64,000 bases of DNA from assembly GCF_030345335.1 (NCBI RefSeq), contig NZ_JAPVRC010000003.1, forward strand, positions 248,001 to 312,000, given 5' to 3'. Shown in pieces: positions 61,894-64,000 of this stretch (positions within the stretch are counted from its first letter, which is position 1; every line of letters starts with the position of its first letter). The position numbers were made by a program, and so were the translations under genes. This DNA is from Halobacillus campisalis (GTDB lineage Bacteria; Bacillota; Bacilli; Bacillales; Halobacillaceae). The notes beneath the pieces were generated by a model that was given only the letters and a program-made list of their open reading frames with translations, was not told where the DNA came from and did not search any database.

Positions 61894-61956
61894 TGAATGG
61901 AGCTATGAAACTATGAATAGAACGTCCAAATCGACCAATGGAGTAAATAGAGCTGT
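61894..61956 (-). promoter_or_regulatory. Direct repeats upstream of the exporter operon
   Basis: TGAATGGAGCTAT (61894), TGAATAGAACGT (61914), CCAATGGAGTAA (61935) and TAAATAGAGCTGT (61944) share a GAATRGAGC-like core. The first three are 20-21 bases apart, a spacing expected of LytTR dimers. They lie between the LytTR gene and its likely target. Confidence 0.55.
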
Positions 61957-61999
61957 GAATCAAACGACTTGTCCCGACAATTTCCCGGGAAATATTCAC

Positions 62000-63052
62000 T
62001 TACATGCGCAATACTTGCTTTAAATCCTGAAGCTTGCCTTTCGATAAAGGAATATTACTCTTATGATGATCATCAAGGATTAAACTGTAGCTGTTTCTCG
62101 TCCACGTCATCACCTCTCGCACCTTCTGCAGGTTCACAATATACGAACGATGGCAGCGAAAGAACCCAAACGGCTCCAGCCGCTCCTCCAACTGCTGCAA
62201 CGTAATCGCACACGGAAACACCCCGCCCTTCACATGCAGCTGCACCGTCCCATCCACACTTTCCACATAATCAATCTCCGTAGGATCAAAAAGAATCATC
62301 TTCTCCTTCACCTTCGCCGGAATCCGCTCCAATTGAACCTGCGCACTAGATTCAGGATCCGGCAGGCTGTCCCCTTCCTGATCGGGCTGATCGCCCCCCG
62401 CTCCCTCGTCCGGCTCCTGCACATCCATCTTCTTCAAACCCTCTTCATTCAAACGGTACACCTCATTCGTCAAAATGACCGCACTCTCCATATTGCTCGT
62501 AATCACCAAAGCCGCCCCGCCTTCAGCCGTATGCTCATTGATCAACTCCCGCAAGAGGACCTTACTCTCCAAATCAATATTCTGATCAGGCTCCTCCAAA
62601 ATCACAAGCTCCGGCTGATGAACAAGCGCCTTCACAAAAGACAACCGCCTCCGCTCCGAATAATTGAGCTGCTTAATACGCCGAGACTTCCCGCCCGGTA
62701 GATTCACTTTATGTAATAACCCATTAATATCGGCTTTCCTGCCGTAAAGCTGCTGGAAAAACTGTAAGTACTCATAAGGAGTCAAGCGCTCATATACACC
62801 CTCCTCATGACTCACCAGCCCAATACGATGGCTGTACCGCTTCCAGTCTTTAGGGTGAGACTGATCAAAGTAAGATATCCTGCCAGATCCCGCTTCTTCC
62901 CCCGTTAGAACATGAAACAATACCCTACCCACTATGTGATCGCATTGGACGGCAGCCACCTGGTTTAGCTGGAAGTGAAAGGGACGAAACCATACTTTAT
63001 CACCTTCGACTTTTCCTACGTTTTCTATTTTGAGAACGGGTTTCTGGGACAT
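62000..63052 (-). CDS. Degenerate ABC ATPase fused to a LytTR DNA-binding domain
   Basis: A 350-residue protein. Residues 1-205 have an ABC ATPase layout but an unusual Walker A region (AAVQCDHIVGRVLFHVLTG), a signature degenerated to LNYSERRR, and ALVITSN in place of the H-loop. Walker B remains (LVILEEPDQNID). An acidic linker leads to a C-terminal LytTR domain (IDYVESVDGTVQLHVKGG to FRCHRSYIVNLQKVREV). It may read the state of the nearby exporter and bind the direct repeats at 61894-61956. Related fusions exist in Firmicutes, but I know of no defined mechanism. Confidence 0.85.
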   Translation of the reverse strand: MSQKPVLKIENVGKVEGDKVWFRPFHFQLNQVAAVQCDHIVGRVLFHVLTGEEAGSGRISYFDQSHPKDWKRYSHRIGLVSHEEGVYERLTPYEYLQFFQQLYGRKADINGLLHKVNLPGGKSRRIKQLNYSERRRLSFVKALVHQPELVILEEPDQNIDLESKVLLRELINEHTAEGGAALVITSNMESAVILTNEVYRLNEEGLKKMDVQEPDEGAGGDQPDQEGDSLPDPESSAQVQLERIPAKVKEKMILFDPTEIDYVESVDGTVQLHVKGGVFPCAITLQQLEERLEPFGFFRCHRSYIVNLQKVREVMTWTRNSYSLILDDHHKSNIPLSKGKLQDLKQVLRM

Positions 63053-63606
63053 GGGCGGTCACTCCTTTTTGATTTGGGTTACCGAATATCGTTAACAACT
63101 TTCATTGTTATTATATACAGGGGAATTAAAAATTTCATTAAAAGAAGGGTTAAAACCTGTGTAAGGCTTTAACCCTGAAAATTACTATGATAATTCTTTA
63201 ATCTTGAAAGAAAATATTATGGTTTATCTTTTGATGATTATACACTATTACTCTCCTTCATGATTACGCCACGACGGCCGCTTACATCATGCCGCCCATT
63301 CACTGTATTAAATAAATAATAGAAAATAATACGTAAAAACCCTTATGTAACCAATGTTCCAACTTTATGTTATTAGTATGAAATAAAATAGCATATATGT
63401 ATTAATAAAAAGAATCCAGTCAATATCCAGTCAGAAGTACGACCATACTTTCATTAAATCGCGACCTAAAACGACCTCCATTCTGATACAAAGTAGGTAA
63501 CTGCTTAGGGAAGTTTATGAGAATGTAATACTGAAGGCTATTTGAAAAATTTTACAACAATTGAGGGTGGGGTATTTATACTATACAAGTTATTCATTTC
63601 AACCAA
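63053..63606. other. Intergenic stretch, no gene seen
   Basis: About 550 bases. A 9-bp inverted repeat (AGGGTTAAA with TTTAACCCT) occupies 63147-63176. No coding region or other element was supported. Confidence 0.5.
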
Positions 63607-63632
63607 AAAAAAGCCCTTATCACAGGGCTTTC
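63607..63632 (-). terminator. Terminator of the putative 23-residue peptide gene
   Basis: AAGCCCT and AGGGCTT form the stem (63611-63630), followed by eight T residues on the minus strand. Confidence 0.8.
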
Positions 63633-63758
63633 TATGTAAAAAAATTCACTTATACATTTTTGATTATTCTTATTTGCTTAAAGTATTCTTACGCATTTGG
63701 TTTTTATTTTGTGTTTTACCTTTCTTGAAAACGAGTTAATTACAAAATTTCCTTATTT

Positions 63759-63830
63759 TCACAGATTTATTATATCAAAAATTATACTTTTTAATATAAA
63801 TACAAGCCCCCCAACAGGATCAATACTCAT
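63759..63830 (-). CDS. Putative 23-residue hydrophobic peptide
   Basis: From ATG 63830 it reads MSIDPVGGLVFILKSIIFDI and ends INL. GAAGGAGATGAGGTG precedes it, with AAGGAG about ten bases upstream. A promoter (TATAAT, 17-base spacing from GTGACT) is about 87 bases before it and a strong terminator follows, giving a transcript of about 310 nt. It could be a toxin, signal or membrane-active peptide, or chance. It is not identified. Confidence 0.45.
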   Translation of the reverse strand: MSIDPVGGLVFILKSIIFDIINL

Positions 63831-63922
63831 TACACCTCATCTCCTTCAAAAGTCTAAATACGAAAAACCCATATTTTAGTAAATTTCATTATTATTTGAA
63901 GGATTTTTACATTATTTGATGA

Positions 63923-63951
63923 ATTATATACTTTACAGGTAAAAAAGTCAC
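63923..63951 (-). promoter_or_regulatory. Promoter of the putative peptide gene
   Basis: Minus-strand GTGACT (63951-63946) and TATAAT (63928-63923) with 17 bases between. Confidence 0.6.
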
Positions 63952-64000
63952 TGATATTTCTCATATCAAGAAACCTCAAATACTAAAGTCCCGTCTCTTC

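Noticed and set aside
62150-62701. 183-residue open frame opposite the ABC-LytTR gene
   Set aside because: It is antisense to a well-supported gene and is Arg/Leu/His-rich in a way typical of shadow frames.
1-64000. CRISPR arrays, tRNA or rRNA genes, insertion sequences
   Set aside because: No regularly spaced repeats, tRNA cloverleaf, rRNA stretches or transposase-like frames were recognised.

Overview
The window looks like chromosome of a low-to-moderate-GC Bacillaceae, most likely a moderately halophilic genus near Halobacillus, Pontibacillus or Virgibacillus. This is inferred from gene content and style: AGGAGG-type ribosome binding sites, many TTG/GTG starts, lutPRABC, a YkoY/TerC gene behind a yybP-ykoY riboswitch, a Bce-type antibiotic-sensing module, secreted InhA and subtilisin proteases, and many strong stem-loop terminators. 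I saw no rRNA, tRNA, CRISPR array or intact transposon.

Layout. 1-4 kb: a membrane protein, then a DUF421 plus CLC-type (probably fluoride-specific) antiporter operon and a small lipoprotein. 4-7 kb: an InhA metalloprotease and a separate lipoprotein that repeats the protease's propeptide segment. 7-12.6 kb: the L-lactate regulon (lutP, then lutR-lutA-lutB-lutC), with matching palindromic operators at both promoters. 12.8-19.4 kb: a frameshifted acetyltransferase, a Na+/H+ antiporter, a Mn2+-riboswitch operon (Spo0M-like plus TerC), lipoproteins and an acetyltransferase remnant. 19.4-24.4 kb: dispersed intergenic repeats, then sucrose uptake and hydrolysis (LacI regulator, PTS EIIBC, GH32). 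24.8-28.2 kb: secreted subtilisin and gamma-glutamyltranspeptidase.

28-41 kb is an accessory zone of small genes, nearly all on the minus strand. They include tiny membrane proteins, a SunI/YnzG-like protein, Nudix and P-loop enzymes, and two regulator/membrane-protein modules (a third lies at 58 kb). Several pseudogenes occur here, along with two families of short repeats that sit just 3' of the genes, giving a cassette-like array.

41-54 kb: thioesterase and iron alcohol dehydrogenase, a BceRSAB-like sensing and detoxification system, Nudix, oxidoreductase, azoreductase under an MhqR-type box, a serine hydrolase and a DASS dicarboxylate transporter. 54-58 kb: a DUF4190 gene with an internal amber codon and an isolated SPP1-like replication trio (initiator, helicase loader, DnaB-type helicase). 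58-63 kb: malate:quinone oxidoreductase and an ABC-2 exporter next to an unusual protein that joins a degenerate ABC ATPase to a LytTR DNA-binding domain. The window ends with a possible 23-residue hydrophobic peptide gene that has its own promoter and terminator.

The strongest leads for something undescribed are the repeat-punctuated small-gene array, the three regulator/membrane modules (two share a near-identical 39-bp operator layout), the degenerate-ABC-LytTR regulator with direct repeats at the exporter promoter, and the stand-alone InhA-propeptide lipoprotein. All calls come from reading the sequence; no database search was run.
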